Positions 1 through 12,800 of a stretch of 64,000 nt of DNA are shown one piece after another (position 1 is the first letter of the stretch; every line of letters starts with the position of its first letter). The notes under the pieces are model-generated. The model was not told where the DNA came from. It saw only the letters and a program-made list of their open reading frames with translations, and did not search any database. The stretch spans positions 7,799,717 to 7,863,716 of the forward strand of contig CM060080.1 in the NCBI GenBank assembly GCA_030533445.1, read 5' to 3'. Both the position numbers and the translations under genes were made by a program. Source of the stretch: Cyprinodon diabolis (lineage: Eukaryota; Chordata; Actinopteri; Cyprinodontiformes; Cyprinodontidae).

Positions 1-876
1 TTTTTACACACCTAATTTATAGGATAAACAAAATAGAACCTACTGGATATAGAAAAGATTAATTAAAAATGTGTAACGCATAAAATTTCCAATCAACAGA
101 GATGTAGAACTATCATTAATAGACAAGCTGATGCTAACTGTGAGCTAGCTCTCCGTTTTTAGTCTAATCCACCAATCAGTTCTGGGAGAGACTCTGTTAG
201 CAGAGGTTTAAACAGGTTGGAAATCTGGTTGGAATTACAGTACTGCTGAATCATTTTGCCAAAAGTCTAAATTGTGATTATTTTTAACCAAAATTGTGAT
301 TGTATTTCAATTTTCTTTTGCACCAACCCCAAATTTGTAGATGTTTCACCCCAGGCTTTCGGATTTTGAAAGTCTGCTAGCCCAGAATCCAAAGTGTTTA
401 CTTCATAAATGCATGGATCTGCGTGCTTGCTGCAACTCACTATCTTTCTGTATGTTGAGGCAATCCCACTTCAAGTGTTTTACCTCCATCTAAAGGGCTG
501 GAGGGAGACATTTAGTGTCCTGCTTTTCTTAAATATAGCAAGATTAAAAATCAGTGCTTTGCGATTTCAGAATTGCGTTTTGTTAAATTGCCATTGTATT
601 GCAAATGCAATTAATTACCCAGCTCTAGTTGGAATGTTAGAACTCAGATCATGAAGGTAATTTCCTCATAAAGCTTCTCCGTATAGCATGCTAACTGCTA
701 GCATGTTCCAAAGGTTTATCGTGATGTCCTCCAGTTTTCTATCATAGTCTTCTTCTGATCAGAGAAGTTCTGCTGCTCCTCCATCAGCGCTGCTAAATGG
801 GCCCATTTAGGAGAACTGAAGGAGTTTATTTTCACTAACAGCACCACAGGAAGTTAATTCGGGATCCTTGGATCCA
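1..876. other. non-coding, nothing recognised
   Basis: AT-rich sequence with no exon I can align to the missing g2e3 N-terminus and no clear repeat boundary. The short open frames here have no recognisable motif. Confidence 0.5.
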
Positions 877-880
877 TTAA

Positions 881-1648
881 AGGAAAAGTTTAAAAACTAA
901 ATACGTTTGTGGTGATTTAATGAATTTAGCGTTAATCAGTAAAAAAAATAAAAACAATATTTTTCATTGGCATAACCGAGTCTGGGAGCGGCCATTTTTG
1001 CCCAAATATAGTACCACCTCCCTCCTGCCATCTTCCAGCAGTGACGTCACGGTGCGGTAAGCCTAGCGCCATTCTTCCCGCCTTACAAGCAAAATCAATG
1101 GGAACTACTAGAAACATCTGCAATCAACAACAATTATTGAAGATTTCCAGAGGACTTCACCATTGAAATTCACCAGCGCTATAGTGAAACTGACAATGCC
1201 CACGTGCATGGCAGCTGGATGTTGGAATACATCGGTAAAAAGTGGAAAAAAAATTTGTTATTTCACCTTTCTGATTCCTGATCCTCCACGGACGGGTTCG
1301 TCATTGGATTGCCAACTTGAAGAGGGAGGATTTGCCATCGAACTTCTGTAATATGTAGTCAACATTTGGAAGAAGAATGTTTTCAAGTTGACTTGGATAA
1401 TAGCGCGTTGTGACAAACACCAGATACAGCACTGGGACTTGATCAACAGCCGATACCGCACCGTGACGTCACAAACCAGTGACGGCAGGCAGTAGTGTTC
1501 TTTGACAAACATGGATGCCCCCAGTAAAGCATTCAAATGAAAATTACTCTGAATTAAAAACACTTTTTATTTATTGAGCAGTATGGAATAATTTCATATT
1601 TAAAGTACTTTCAAAAGTTTTTATTCTGAATATTAGCGGACTTTTCCT
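881..1648 (+). mobile_element. TTAA-flanked DNA transposon (Kolobok-like) with frameshifted THAP domain
   Basis: TTAA at 877-880 and 1649-1652 bracket inverted ends AGGAAAAGT / ACTTTTCCT. Longer imperfect inverted arms each contain a CRE palindrome TGACGTCA (1042-1049 and 1464-1471) beside GGTGCGGTA or its complement. Between the arms, about 1190-1440, are THAP-domain signatures in shifting frames: CMAAGCWNTSVKSGKK, then a W-x-A-x-L-K-R segment with NFC, then CSQHLEEECF. A THAP domain together with TTAA targets is characteristic of the Kolobok superfamily. At least two frame breaks make it non-functional. Confidence 0.7.
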
Positions 1649-1652
1649 TTAA

Positions 1653-2781
1653 ACAGTGGAAATAATCGTGACTGGATTCTGGATCCTTTCATGGTTCTAT
1701 TGTAGCATGGCTCCACTCTAACATTAGTTCCCTCACAGATACAGCCTCCTCCCTACTGAAAATAACGGGTTAACGCGTGTTTTTCAAACCTGGCTCAACA
1801 GCATCTAGCTCCCATCAGCAAAAAAAAAAAAGCTGCTCTATCCCCTCGCTGGCAGCTGCATGGCCTCTGCCCTCCTGCAGCTGTCTGGTGACACCATCAC
1901 GCTGGGTTAGCATTGATGATGTCACCAGAGCGACAAAAATCAGGAAAGTAAACAACAGAGAGCAACAGGGTGTAGTCAGTGTGCTTTATTGTTTCTCTCT
2001 ATTATCTGTCTGAATCCCTCTCACTGGAGGTGCTCCAGGTTAATCGAATGTAATATGAGTTGTTTCTGCTTGTTAGATCAGAAGCGACTGGCGCGGTGTG
2101 TTTACTTTCGTACGTTGCGTTCAATGGTATCAAATAATTCAGCGGGTCGAATGGCTCTGTGTTTCCACAGCATGCCGATCAGAGCCGAGGCGATTTTAAC
2201 GCAGGTCGCTTGCAGAGTCTTTTGACCTGGGTGGACACGAATCTGTTCCCGCTGCCACTAAAAGCCCATTGTTCCCATGTTCAAACAGGTTTTTAGAGCC
2301 AGTGAGGCTCTGCTTACTAATGAACAGTGGTGCCCTCTAGTGGACGGCAGTAGCATTACGTCTCTTTAAGTGAAAGTTATCAGTTAATCAGATGCAGCAA
2401 TTTTATTTTAATCAACTAAAACCAATAATTGACAAGTATCGTATTTTTATTGTTTACATCCCACATAATTAGTGAGTGTTTCCACAAAAAGAACACAGCG
2501 TTTAATGCAGGTTTTGCATTTGATCTTGATGCTTTGTTCATCGGTCAGCAGTAATGATGTCTGAGATTAATACAAATGGGTGGATTAGGGCTTCAGTCTG
2601 ATAGATTTGGTTCATCACTGTTTCATTAAAAGACGAGGAACCTGGAAACAGGAGCCTGAAGAACAAGTTGCTTCAGAGCGGCTCCAGTGAAGGTTGCTGC
2701 CTCTCTGGTTACGGCTAGTTCGCACCCTGCAGTTTTCCTGTTTGTTTGTTGCTCAGGAGGCTTTTTTTATGTGTTGTGCAG
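1653..2781. other. non-coding upstream of the first visible g2e3 exon
   Basis: No zinc-finger exon matching the missing G2E3 N-terminus (Cys-x2-Cys followed by VHYxCL) is found here on the + strand. There is a short A-run near 1820 and nothing else recognised. Sequence just before 2782 provides the acceptor of the first visible exon. Confidence 0.5.
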
Positions 2782-3840
2782 CTGACGTCGAGTGGAGTTT
2801 ACCAGCGAGGAGAAGAGAGCGAAGGCGTCTGTGGTTTCCTGGTGGATGACATCAAACAGGAGATCCGAAGGGCCTCTCGCCTGGTGAGTGCTCTGATTTT
2901 ATTGGTCAACCCTCAGCTGCAAAGGTTCTCATCAACATCAAAACCATTTCTAACCATTAAGCAATAGAGAGTTGGTTTCATTTTCCCAAAGAACAAATCA
3001 GACAAGACGTCAAATGAAAAGACTAAAGTTAAAGGTATACTATGCAACCGGTGTTGATTTTCCAGCGAGGCTCCCCCCAGAGGGCGAAAGTAAAAGTGCA
3101 CTGTCGTAAATATGCTCAGCTGTTCTCCTGGTTTCTCCGTCATGCCAGGCGCGGTTGTTTTGAGCTTAGCAGACAGGCGAACGCAACGAATCAACATGTC
3201 TACTGCGGTAAGTGACTATTTTGTTCCAATTTTCGAGTTTGAAAATTTAGCTTGTTTTCATACATTATTTGTTATGCATGTGTCTAAATAACAAAGCCGT
3301 AAAGCAAGACCGACTCTCGCGATGCACGAGACTTCTGAGCCTGTGGGTGCGGGCCGAGGCCTCCTGCAATTGCAAGTACCGTATTTCCCCTACAGACCAC
3401 CAGGGCGGCCGAGAAAACCTTTGTTCGACCTGAAATGACTCATTTAATCATCCAAAACGTTATGGAACACATTAATTAACTGAAAAATGTTGCATAGTAT
3501 GCCTTTAACACGATTTAACTGAAGAGGAAAAACTTCTGATCTAACATGACACAACTGGAAATGAACTGCTTAAACAAAATGAACTGACCCAACAACAAAG
3601 GAGACTCATACTGATCGATTAGACCAGAAGAGTTTAGGGGAACATCATATCCGACAGATTTAAGGAACATAATCTACGCCCAGAGAGCTGAGAGCTGAAG
3701 AGGGTTAGGGGTGAATGAACCTAAATGACTAATAACAAAACGTCAAGTTAATCACAAGACTTAAAAATGTCATTCAACCTGGAGTGTTCCTTTTCCTGTT
3801 TGTCCTGTACGGTTTCAGCACTTAGTCCAAGACCCCCACC

Positions 3841-3887
<47 letters not shown>

Positions 3888-6800
3888 ATCGCCCTAACAA
3901 CCTTAAATCTAAAAACATTTGTCTTTTTAAACACAAGAAATCTTAAGGTTAGATTTTTCTTTTTCTGTCTCAGAAAGTTTATATTTCTTATCTTTAGATG
4001 GATTTAGGATTGCTGGATACTTGTAGAGTCTTTTCAAAAAGCCGACCATAGCTGAAAGTGACCTTTAGGTTCCCTATTGGAAGACAAGCAGGCCTTTATG
4101 TTTGTGTGTTTGTGGTGCAGACGTGTTTTGGTTGCAAGAAGAAGGGAGCATGCGTCGGCTGCAACGTCAGGAGCTGCAGGAGGGTGGTCCACTTCCCCTG
4201 TGGAAGGAACCAGATGTTCATCACTCAGTTCACCGAGATGTTCCCGTGAGTGTCGAACCCAAACAACACAACCATAGAATCCAGATCTATGAACAATGAA
4301 GATTTCCCATTACAGCATGATGGTGCACAGTGTAAAACACTTAACACATTTAGGTTAAACTGCTTTTGACATCTGCTTCTCATTGAAAATCAATTTATAT
4401 ATATGTAAACATAACAGTGGTGAAATACAGCTGTTGAGAATTGTGGTTCAAAAGCACTATCAGACTCCTGTGATTTCGTTGAGCTCTTTTATGACTTGAA
4501 AGGGCAAATTCAACGTCTTAACCGTGTCTTGCAGCGGCTGACAACAGCCAGAGGTAAAGATTGGAGGTTTCCACAGAGTTTCACAATCAGAGGGAGAAGA
4601 ACGAGGTCATCAGTTAGCCGTTAGCAGACACTGCAGATGATTTTAGGATTTAAAGACTTTATTTTAGTACTTTATTTCAACCTTAGAGACTGTAGTGATG
4701 CATTTATTTTAGTATGCTTATGCTTATACGGGTTTTATTCATTAATTGAATAATAGAAAGCATAAAGGGGAAATACAGAGGAGAGAAAAGTTACATAAAC
4801 TATTAAGATTGGTACAGTAGTTTTATCTTAAAATAGCAACTATTTTCACCCTCAAGCTTGTGCAGCTACATGCTATGTTCATAACAAAATGAATCAGAGA
4901 GCTTTCTAGAGATAAAATGAACTTGATTCCCCTTTTTGTTAAAGGAAAACTCTGTTTCTACACCTTGAAGCTTTCTCTCTCCGGTTCTTTTTCCTGAAAA
5001 GGGGATCACTCAGGACAAATTTTTTAAATAACTCCTCATAACGTATATGTATTAATTAACCAAGAGATGTGTGGAGTTCTGAAGGTAGAGGGAATTTTTG
5101 CAAAAATACAGATTGATTTTACGTCCGTAGATGGAGAGAAAAGCTCTGCAAGCCCAGCACACACATTTATACCTTATGCTACATTCACACCAGACGCAGC
5201 AAGAGCAGCAAAATCGCTTCTGCTGCTTCATTTTTGCTGCTTGTACGAGTTAGTTCTGACGCGCGGCTGAAGCAGCTTTGCTGCTCTGGCTGCGCAGTGC
5301 AAAAGTGTGTCTGACGCGCGTTGGGCGGAGCTTCACTATCCTTTCTCTGCCTTGCAGCTATATTTGCTGTGATCAGTGGGAATAAAGTAGTTTTAATATG
5401 TTTTTAAGTGGGAAAATCCACCTGAAAACTTAATCATTGCAGTCAGTTCATCAAGATTACAATCCTGCCTTCCAATATTATTTCTGTCGGAGACGCTCAG
5501 ACCCCCACATACCAGCGGCAGCCTCTGGCCGGGTCGCCTCAGCTGCTGGTAGGTGTTTTTCATCTAAATAATCCAAACTGCAGGCACCAGGATAATAAAA
5601 GCGAACATGTTCTGCCTGCAGATTTCTGCATTTTAAGTTAATTTAGGCGTTAATAAACTGTTTCAGAGGAGTGATCACAGCGCTCTGTATCATCAGCGAT
5701 GTGTCTGTCTCTCTGCCAGCTCCCAGATCAGCTTCTCTGATTGGTTGACGCGGCGCGTCGAGCAGCAAAAGTAAAATTTTTCCATCTCGAGCAGCAGCGC
5801 GTTTGCGGCGCGTCACGCGCGTCAGATGCTTAAACGCTCCCGACGCGCTGCTTCAGCTGCTCAGACGCGCCGCGGGACCTTTTGCTGCGCCTATACGCGC
5901 GTCAATCATCGACTTTGCATGTAAACTCGCTGCTTCTGCCGCACCTGCTGCGTCCGGTGTGAACGCAGCATTACAAAAAAATCCCAACACACTCTCACTC
6001 TCTCTCCACAAAAAAGATGAGATTTTCTCAAAACAGCAGTCCTCCCCTTCATGCCATGAAGGAGGCTGTAAAACCAATTCTTATCTCTCATGACCTTCCT
6101 TTGGCGCCTGTGAGGCTAAGAACAGACATACCTCAATATTTTTTACTCCACTCATGACAACAGATTTTGATAGAAATTGTAATCTTACTCAGATCAGAGA
6201 AGTTGCTTAGAGTTTACAGAAGGGAGCTGCTTACCAACCGGGCTCAAGCTGCCTTGATGAACTGGTAGAGAAGCATTTTATACTTCAGTCTGCTGCATCA
6301 TCACATCATTAAAGGAATAGTACACCCAAAACATGATTAGCCTTCATTTTCTACTCACCCCATGCTGACTAAACACTTTCATCTGGTTTGGTCTGCCGCG
6401 GTTTCCGTAGACTCGTGAACGCGCTTTTAGGAAATCCTATACACTACTGTTTATGCTCTAAAAACATTCTAAATGACTTCGTTTCGAGTAAATTACGGAC
6501 GCTACCCACTCAGGACACTTGGAATACATTGGACGAGCAGTATGGAGGAATATTGACACGTTTTTTGTGGACTTTTATGGACCTTTCTGCCTCGGGCACC
6601 ATAGACCTCCATTATTTGAATGTCAGCAGACAGCAAGAAGCCTCCCAGATCTCCAGATGAATTTAAGATATCAAAAAAGTACTCCAGAGTGTTGTTCAGC
6701 ATGGGGGTGAGTAGAAAATGAAGGCTAATCATGTTTTGGGTGTACTATTCCTTTAAATCATACTTGCTGCAGATGAGGAGAAATCCATGGCTCCAGCCAT

Positions 6801-9800
6801 ATCACAATTTCACACCTTTTGTCTTAGGTCAAGGATACTGCTCTCATTCCATTCCCAAATCTTTGCCACATACAGAATGAAGATTATAACTGTATATAGA
6901 CGGACTGAGGAACTGGCCCAATTAGATAAACTACAAGGGAAAACATCAGTTCTGACACGCAACAGGCAGCGAATATTTGGGAGTTTTCACTCATATTTAC
7001 TAGCCTCGTGAGACCATCCTGATCTCGCGAGCTTTCAAGATTTCACTCGCTAATCAGTCTGGAGACTCTCCGTTAAAGAAAATTTGGAGCCGTTCACTAA
7101 ACAAACGTCCAATCAGTGTTGGCTTTGAGGCGGGTTGAGGTGTGACGCAACGAGAAGCGCGACAGTTCAGTCTAAAGAACATGGCGGCTTCAGCCGATGA
7201 AACTAGCGTTAGCGTGGCTATCGAGCAAGTTTTATCGGAATTACAGAGTATTTCTTCACTGAAAGAAGAGCAAAACACTGCTCTGGAGGCTTTTCTCAGA
7301 GGAAAAGATGTTTTTGCTCTTCTCCCGACTGGTTTTGGCAAGAGTTTGATCTATCAATTGGCTCCTCTTCGTCGTCGCTCTGTTACGTCAAATGCTTTGT
7401 TGATCTGATTGGTTTATTTGGCCCGTCTATCACCAACATAGGCCAATCAGCTAACCAGTATTTTCGCCCCTTCCCAAAATTTCTTCAACGGAAGGTTTCC
7501 AGATGGATATGCGGAGCCAGGTTACATATTTACAGCTTTTTTGGTTACAGAGATCCCTGCAACCGGGCATAAATTCTCCTTTTTACCAGATTAATGCTGT
7601 TTTTTTTACTGGAATGGTTTCTGAATGCTGCAATGATTGATCCAAAGTTTCCTCTCCGCATCACCTCTGGTCAACTTCTGACTAATTTTTTTTTAAGAAA
7701 TAAGCCCGCCGTGGTACACAGTTGTCTTTAATTGCATCTTTGATCACAATAGAGTCGAGTGTGCCAAAAGGGCCAAAGTTTGCAATGTTAATCTGCTTTT
7801 CTTCCATTTCACACATTTGATGTAAACTTGTGTCACAGACAGAAAGATTCTTTATTTGCTGTCGGGTTTATTGTTCAAAAAATTCTACATTGGAAAAACA
7901 CTTCAATTAAGTGTATTTACCCTTAATTTGAGTCAGAAATTGAGACAGTTTACCAATGGAATGGGTCTTTCTACTCTTAAAATAAGATAATAATATAACG
8001 TGCCTTTAAAATAAGAAAATCCAGTTTTGTTTTCTTATTTTAAATGTAAATTGTCTTGTTCCATTGGTAAAATGTCTCTTTTACCTCCTCAATCCAAGAA
8101 CAAATTCACTTTATTTAAGAAAAAAATGACTTTTCCAGTTTAGGTCATTATGTTTGGATTAACTGTTTATTTTATTGTTTAACAGAGTAAAAAAAAAAAG
8201 GTCTACCCCCCATCTGGAAAACAGATGAAATATTATTTTCCAGTTATTAAAACTTTTATGTAAGAGAAAATGTCCCACGGAGAATATTCATTTCAACGTG
8301 TTAACATGTGTAGTTATGCATAAGAACAGCTGTAGACTGTTAGGAAAAATGATTAAAAACCGGCATGTAAAGGTCTTTGGAAGCAGAGACGGCGATGAGA
8401 AGACGCTGGAGGCGGGAACATTGTTTAACTAAATCTGTGTTTGCCTCCAGGTCTTACTGTCAGGACCACAGTCCCACTCAGACCCTCAGCGTGGACTCAG
8501 ACTTCAGCCTGCCTCAGTCCTGCTCCATCTGCTTGGACTCCATCGATCCCATCCTGTCCTACTCTGTCCTCAAGTGTCCGTCCTGCCATACCAGCTGGTT
8601 CCACAGAGACTGTGTGCAGGTACCACCGACCGTTCAGTAGATCTTCTAAAGAAGTTGATAAACAGATTTTAAAGGCTGCTGTTACACTTAGACTTTTTAG
8701 ACTCTGCTTTATTTATCCCTTGGGATTACTCCTTCAGGGAAATTCTGGTTCCAGTAGCTTATATAGAGTACAAAGACTAAAAGCAAGATGCCATTAAAGA
8801 TAAAAATATAACAGATCATCTAAAAAGAGTGTTTATAGTACCAAAAAAGCATTAAAAAAGAAAGAAAGAAAAGAAAAAAGTAGTAATGTCCTGGAATATG
8901 TTTCCCTTAGATATAATTACAGATGTTAGTAAATGTGGATGTTTTTAATTATTGATCCTGTTTCTAATGAGCCTTTGATTCTCTTCGATCTGCTGTGTCC
9001 CAGTCACATCTAACATACTTTTAGAAAACCACTACCCCCATCCACTGGAAAAACAAACTAAATGTCGTAGATCAAGTGTATTTAACCCGAATTTAAGTCA
9101 GTAAATGAGACAGTTTACCAATGGAATGAGTATTTCTACTCTTAAAATAAGATAATTAGATACAATGCAATAGTTTCTTTCTTATTTTTAAATTGTCTTC
9201 TTTCATTGGCAAAGGGTCTCACTTACCTCCTCAATTCAAGAACAAAGGCCCTTATTTTGAGAAAAAAATACTTATTTTGATTTTATTTTTTTGCATTGTA
9301 CTGAGTGAATTTTATTTTAAAAAATATATTCAAACCAGAAATAAAACTTTAAAAATGTATTTAATTGAAAGAGGTTACAAGTGTATATTTGTTGTTTTCT
9401 CAGATTATTATTTCATAGTTTTTTATTTTTTCCTACTTTATTTTTTTAAATGGTTTGTATAGATTTTATATTTTCATCTTTTTTTTTTCTTCTGTTCAAA
9501 GACTGAATCTGTTCAAACTGCATTTTCCTGATGGCCCCTCTCCAGAAGCAGGCTTTCTTCTGGAGTGGCTGTTTTTATTGGTCCAGAGAGACATTTTAAA
9601 TTGGCCTTAAAGTGAAGAGAAAGTGTTCCATTTGAAATGAAAGTGGTTCTTAAAAACTCAAAAAACATTCACAGCAAATAGGCTCCTTGAGATGGTTTTC
9701 CTTTAGGGTCATCTCTTAGTAATCTAGAGTCTCTAAACACCTCCTGTTCCTTTTCCAGCTTCTTTGTCCTTTTCAGGAAGAGTTTCATTCCTATACAGAT

Positions 9801-12800
9801 TCCTGGATGTTCACTGATTTTCTGCTTGTTGTTTTTTCCATGCGGTTAGCGTCAGGCCCACAGTGCAGGACTCTTCTTCTTCAGATGTACTCTCTGCAAC
9901 AACAAGGAGAACTTCCAGGAGGAGATGGTCAGGATGGGAATATACATCCCAGAACGGTAAGAAATTCATCTGGAGTCCATCTGTGCTGAACAGGATCCCT
10001 TCACCGCCATCCGGAAGAAACTTCCAAACCTGGCAGATCCTAAACCCAAAAGACAAACTATTTAAAGCTTCCAGCTAGATTCTGGAAATAAGCTGATGAT
10101 CTCTACTGCAGTTTGTGAAACCCTGAGAGGATTCCCGCATTTAAAATTAACTGTCTTGTTTTTTTTTCTGTCTGTGCAGAGATGCATCATGGGAATTGGA
10201 GGCAAATGCATATTCAGAGCTGCTGGAGGTGTATAACCGCTGCGACTCTGTCCCCTGCCTCTGCAGCAGTGGACGCACACACTCTGCTAAGAAAGGGTAC
10301 ATCATATTGTGCTTAACCTGCAGCTGCATTTACATTGGGAATCTCTAACTGATGTCATAATTACATTTCTTAGTGAATTAATAAGGTATAAAGACAGATG
10401 TAAAGACAGGGCCAGTCGTTAAAATATCTCTGACGCAGAAATGCCTTGGACACTTTAACCAACCAAGTTTAAGAGGCGACTTTAAAACTCATTGATATTC
10501 TTAAAATGCATTTAGTGAGCAGAAGTCAGAAAACATCTCTAGAAACTGAGCTAAGGAGGCCATCTGGAGATTCCTCTTCTACAGTCACTAAATCTGTAGC
10601 AGCCGACACGGTTCCCAAACTGGAAATTGGTCAGATGCACTGCAAAACAAAAAAAGAAAATCTGAATAAGTAATTTTTTTGCCAATGGAATAATATAATT
10701 TACATTTAAAATAAGAAAAAAAACTATTGCATTGTCTTATTTAGAGTGGATATTATCTAATTATCTTATTGAGTGCAGTTCACACAGGAGATCACATACA
10801 AGTCGCATATATTTGGAAATTGAACGGCAACGCAAAAAAAAAAAAAATCAGATTTCATAGAAGAATTGGAATCGGACATTAAGGCCTGCCGGGTGAACGT
10901 AGCCTCTAAGTATGCATGACTCATATTTGGTTGGTATCGGCATCATATTGGATATATATAGCTGTTTATATATATCTGCTGGATTTCCCTGCTGACCCAG
11001 CGTTCAGATCAGCATACCCATAGTCAATACGCATGTGCAAGACGTACATGACTAAAGGGTACTAAAGGGTGACTAAAGGGTACACGCCCTTGAGGTGGTT
11101 TAAAGTTCATTTTTCGCTGAAAACTAAAGAGATAAACAGTTTTTGACTATGGGTATATTGATCTGACAGAACACCTTTCCTCACTGCGACCACTTTCTCA
11201 GAAATGGTAAATGGTCTGTACTTATATAGTGCCTTTATTCAAGTCAGGAGACTTGACCAAAGCACTTTACACTACATTCATTCACCCATTCACACACACA
11301 CTCACACACTGATGGTGGCAAGCTACATTGTAGCCACAGCTGCCCTGGGGCTCACTGACAGAAGCAGGGCTGCCGTACACTGGCGCCACCGGGCCCTCTG
11401 ACCACCATCAGTAGACAATGCAGGTGAAGTGTCTTGCCCAAGGACACAACGACACTGAAAGTCGGGGGCTTGAACCGTCAACCCTTCGATTTCAGGGCAA
11501 ACTCCTACATCCAACGCCACTGTCGCCCTAGAAAGCATTAGAAAGACCTGATTAGCCCAAACATTCAGGGAGAACCTGGAGCTGTGCTTCAGAGGACACC
11601 TTGGTGGAGAACATTGAAGAGATCCCAGAGGAAACGCAGGGAGGCCACTGTGAACAGAGAGCCGGTTCTGCGGTCCTCTGGACAATGTTCTAGTTTAGCT
11701 CTCGCTAAACATGCTAACTGCTATGACTGGCTAACCACAGTGTCTGTCTACATTGTACAGATCTAATGTTTCACAAACTCAGACGAGAAAAAGACTTTTG
11801 CTTTGAAACAAACCAGCCGCCATATAGGCAATGGATCATTTTGGTTCATATTTAATGAGACTTTCTTTCTACAGCAGTAGTTTTTTTCTATCCTTTAAAG
11901 ATGTTGAACCGTTTCTGGAGTTAAACTTCTCCACAAATTTAAACACAAGTAAGAAGGTAGAAATACATTGTTACTTTGTTCAGGTAGAAATGTTGGGTAT
12001 CTGTGCTTTACTGGAGTAATTATTTTTCTAGACTTTTTACTTCTACTCCTTACATTTTAAAAATAGACTATTTAGTTTTGTTTCATTTAATCTCATTTTC
12101 TATATGGCATATTGATATTTAAAAAAGAAAAAACATTAAAATAATTAGTTTCATCCAGAAAAGTAATTTCTTTCTGAATCGAGCATTTTTATTGTCATTA
12201 CCCTGACACAAATACTCTGCATGTAACCCATCCCCTTGGGGAGCAGCAGGCTGCCATTGTGCGGCGCCCGGGGAGCAGTGTGGGGTTAAGGGTGTTGCTT
12301 TTAGACCCAGAGTGGCAGTCTGTGGGAGTGGGGCTTAAACTCAGAACCTCAGGATTCCAAGCTGTATACCCTAACCACTAGGCCGCCCCTCCCAAAAGCC
12401 TGTAATGCTTGGACTCGGTGCTGCCCCAACTTGTTGTTCACTACAAACCAAAATAAATTGTTTTTCAAGATAATGCAAAGTAAAATTTTACACCATTACC
12501 ATTAGTTATAATACTAAGATATTAAAGCTATATTGGAGGATGTTCTTCTTCCGGGTGGATCATCTCGATCGCAGGAGGAGAAATTGACTTGCATGCGTTT
12601 ATTTGGCGTTCCCTCTCGGGAGCAGGTACAGGGTTGTGCACGTGTGTTTTTTTTTTTTTTTAAAGGGGAGAAGTCTTTTCAAAAATTCGCAAAAATCTTC
12701 CACTATACCTTTAATGTCAGGCTATGAGTGATTTTTAGATAACTAATTATGTGCAGTTTTTAAATGATTTAACTTAAAAAATACCTATAATAAGGAGAAA

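Larger units (their letters stand above)
2782..4245 (+). other. g2e3: g2e3 extended PHD (ePHD) exons
   Basis: Exon 2782-2883 encodes the stretch [15 protein letters not shown] followed by [17 protein letters not shown], the conserved middle of the G2E3/PHF7-type ePHD. Exon 4121-4245 adds zinc ligands in a C-x2-C, C-x4-C, H-x2-C arrangement, starting [13 protein letters not shown] and ending near HFPCG. The pre-PHD C-x2-C ligands expected in the preceding exon are not in the window. The intron between them (2884-4120) holds a TTAA-flanked element and a CA microsatellite. Confidence 0.88.

Noticed and set aside
1..2781. Missing g2e3 first coding exon
   Set aside because: No stretch in any + frame gives the expected Cys-x2-Cys followed by a VHYxCL-type end next to a donor; it is more likely outside the window.
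7142..7408. A functional helicase gene
   Set aside because: Only the N-terminus and motif I are present, and an almost identical fragment exists at 49583-49846 within the same bounded repeat.
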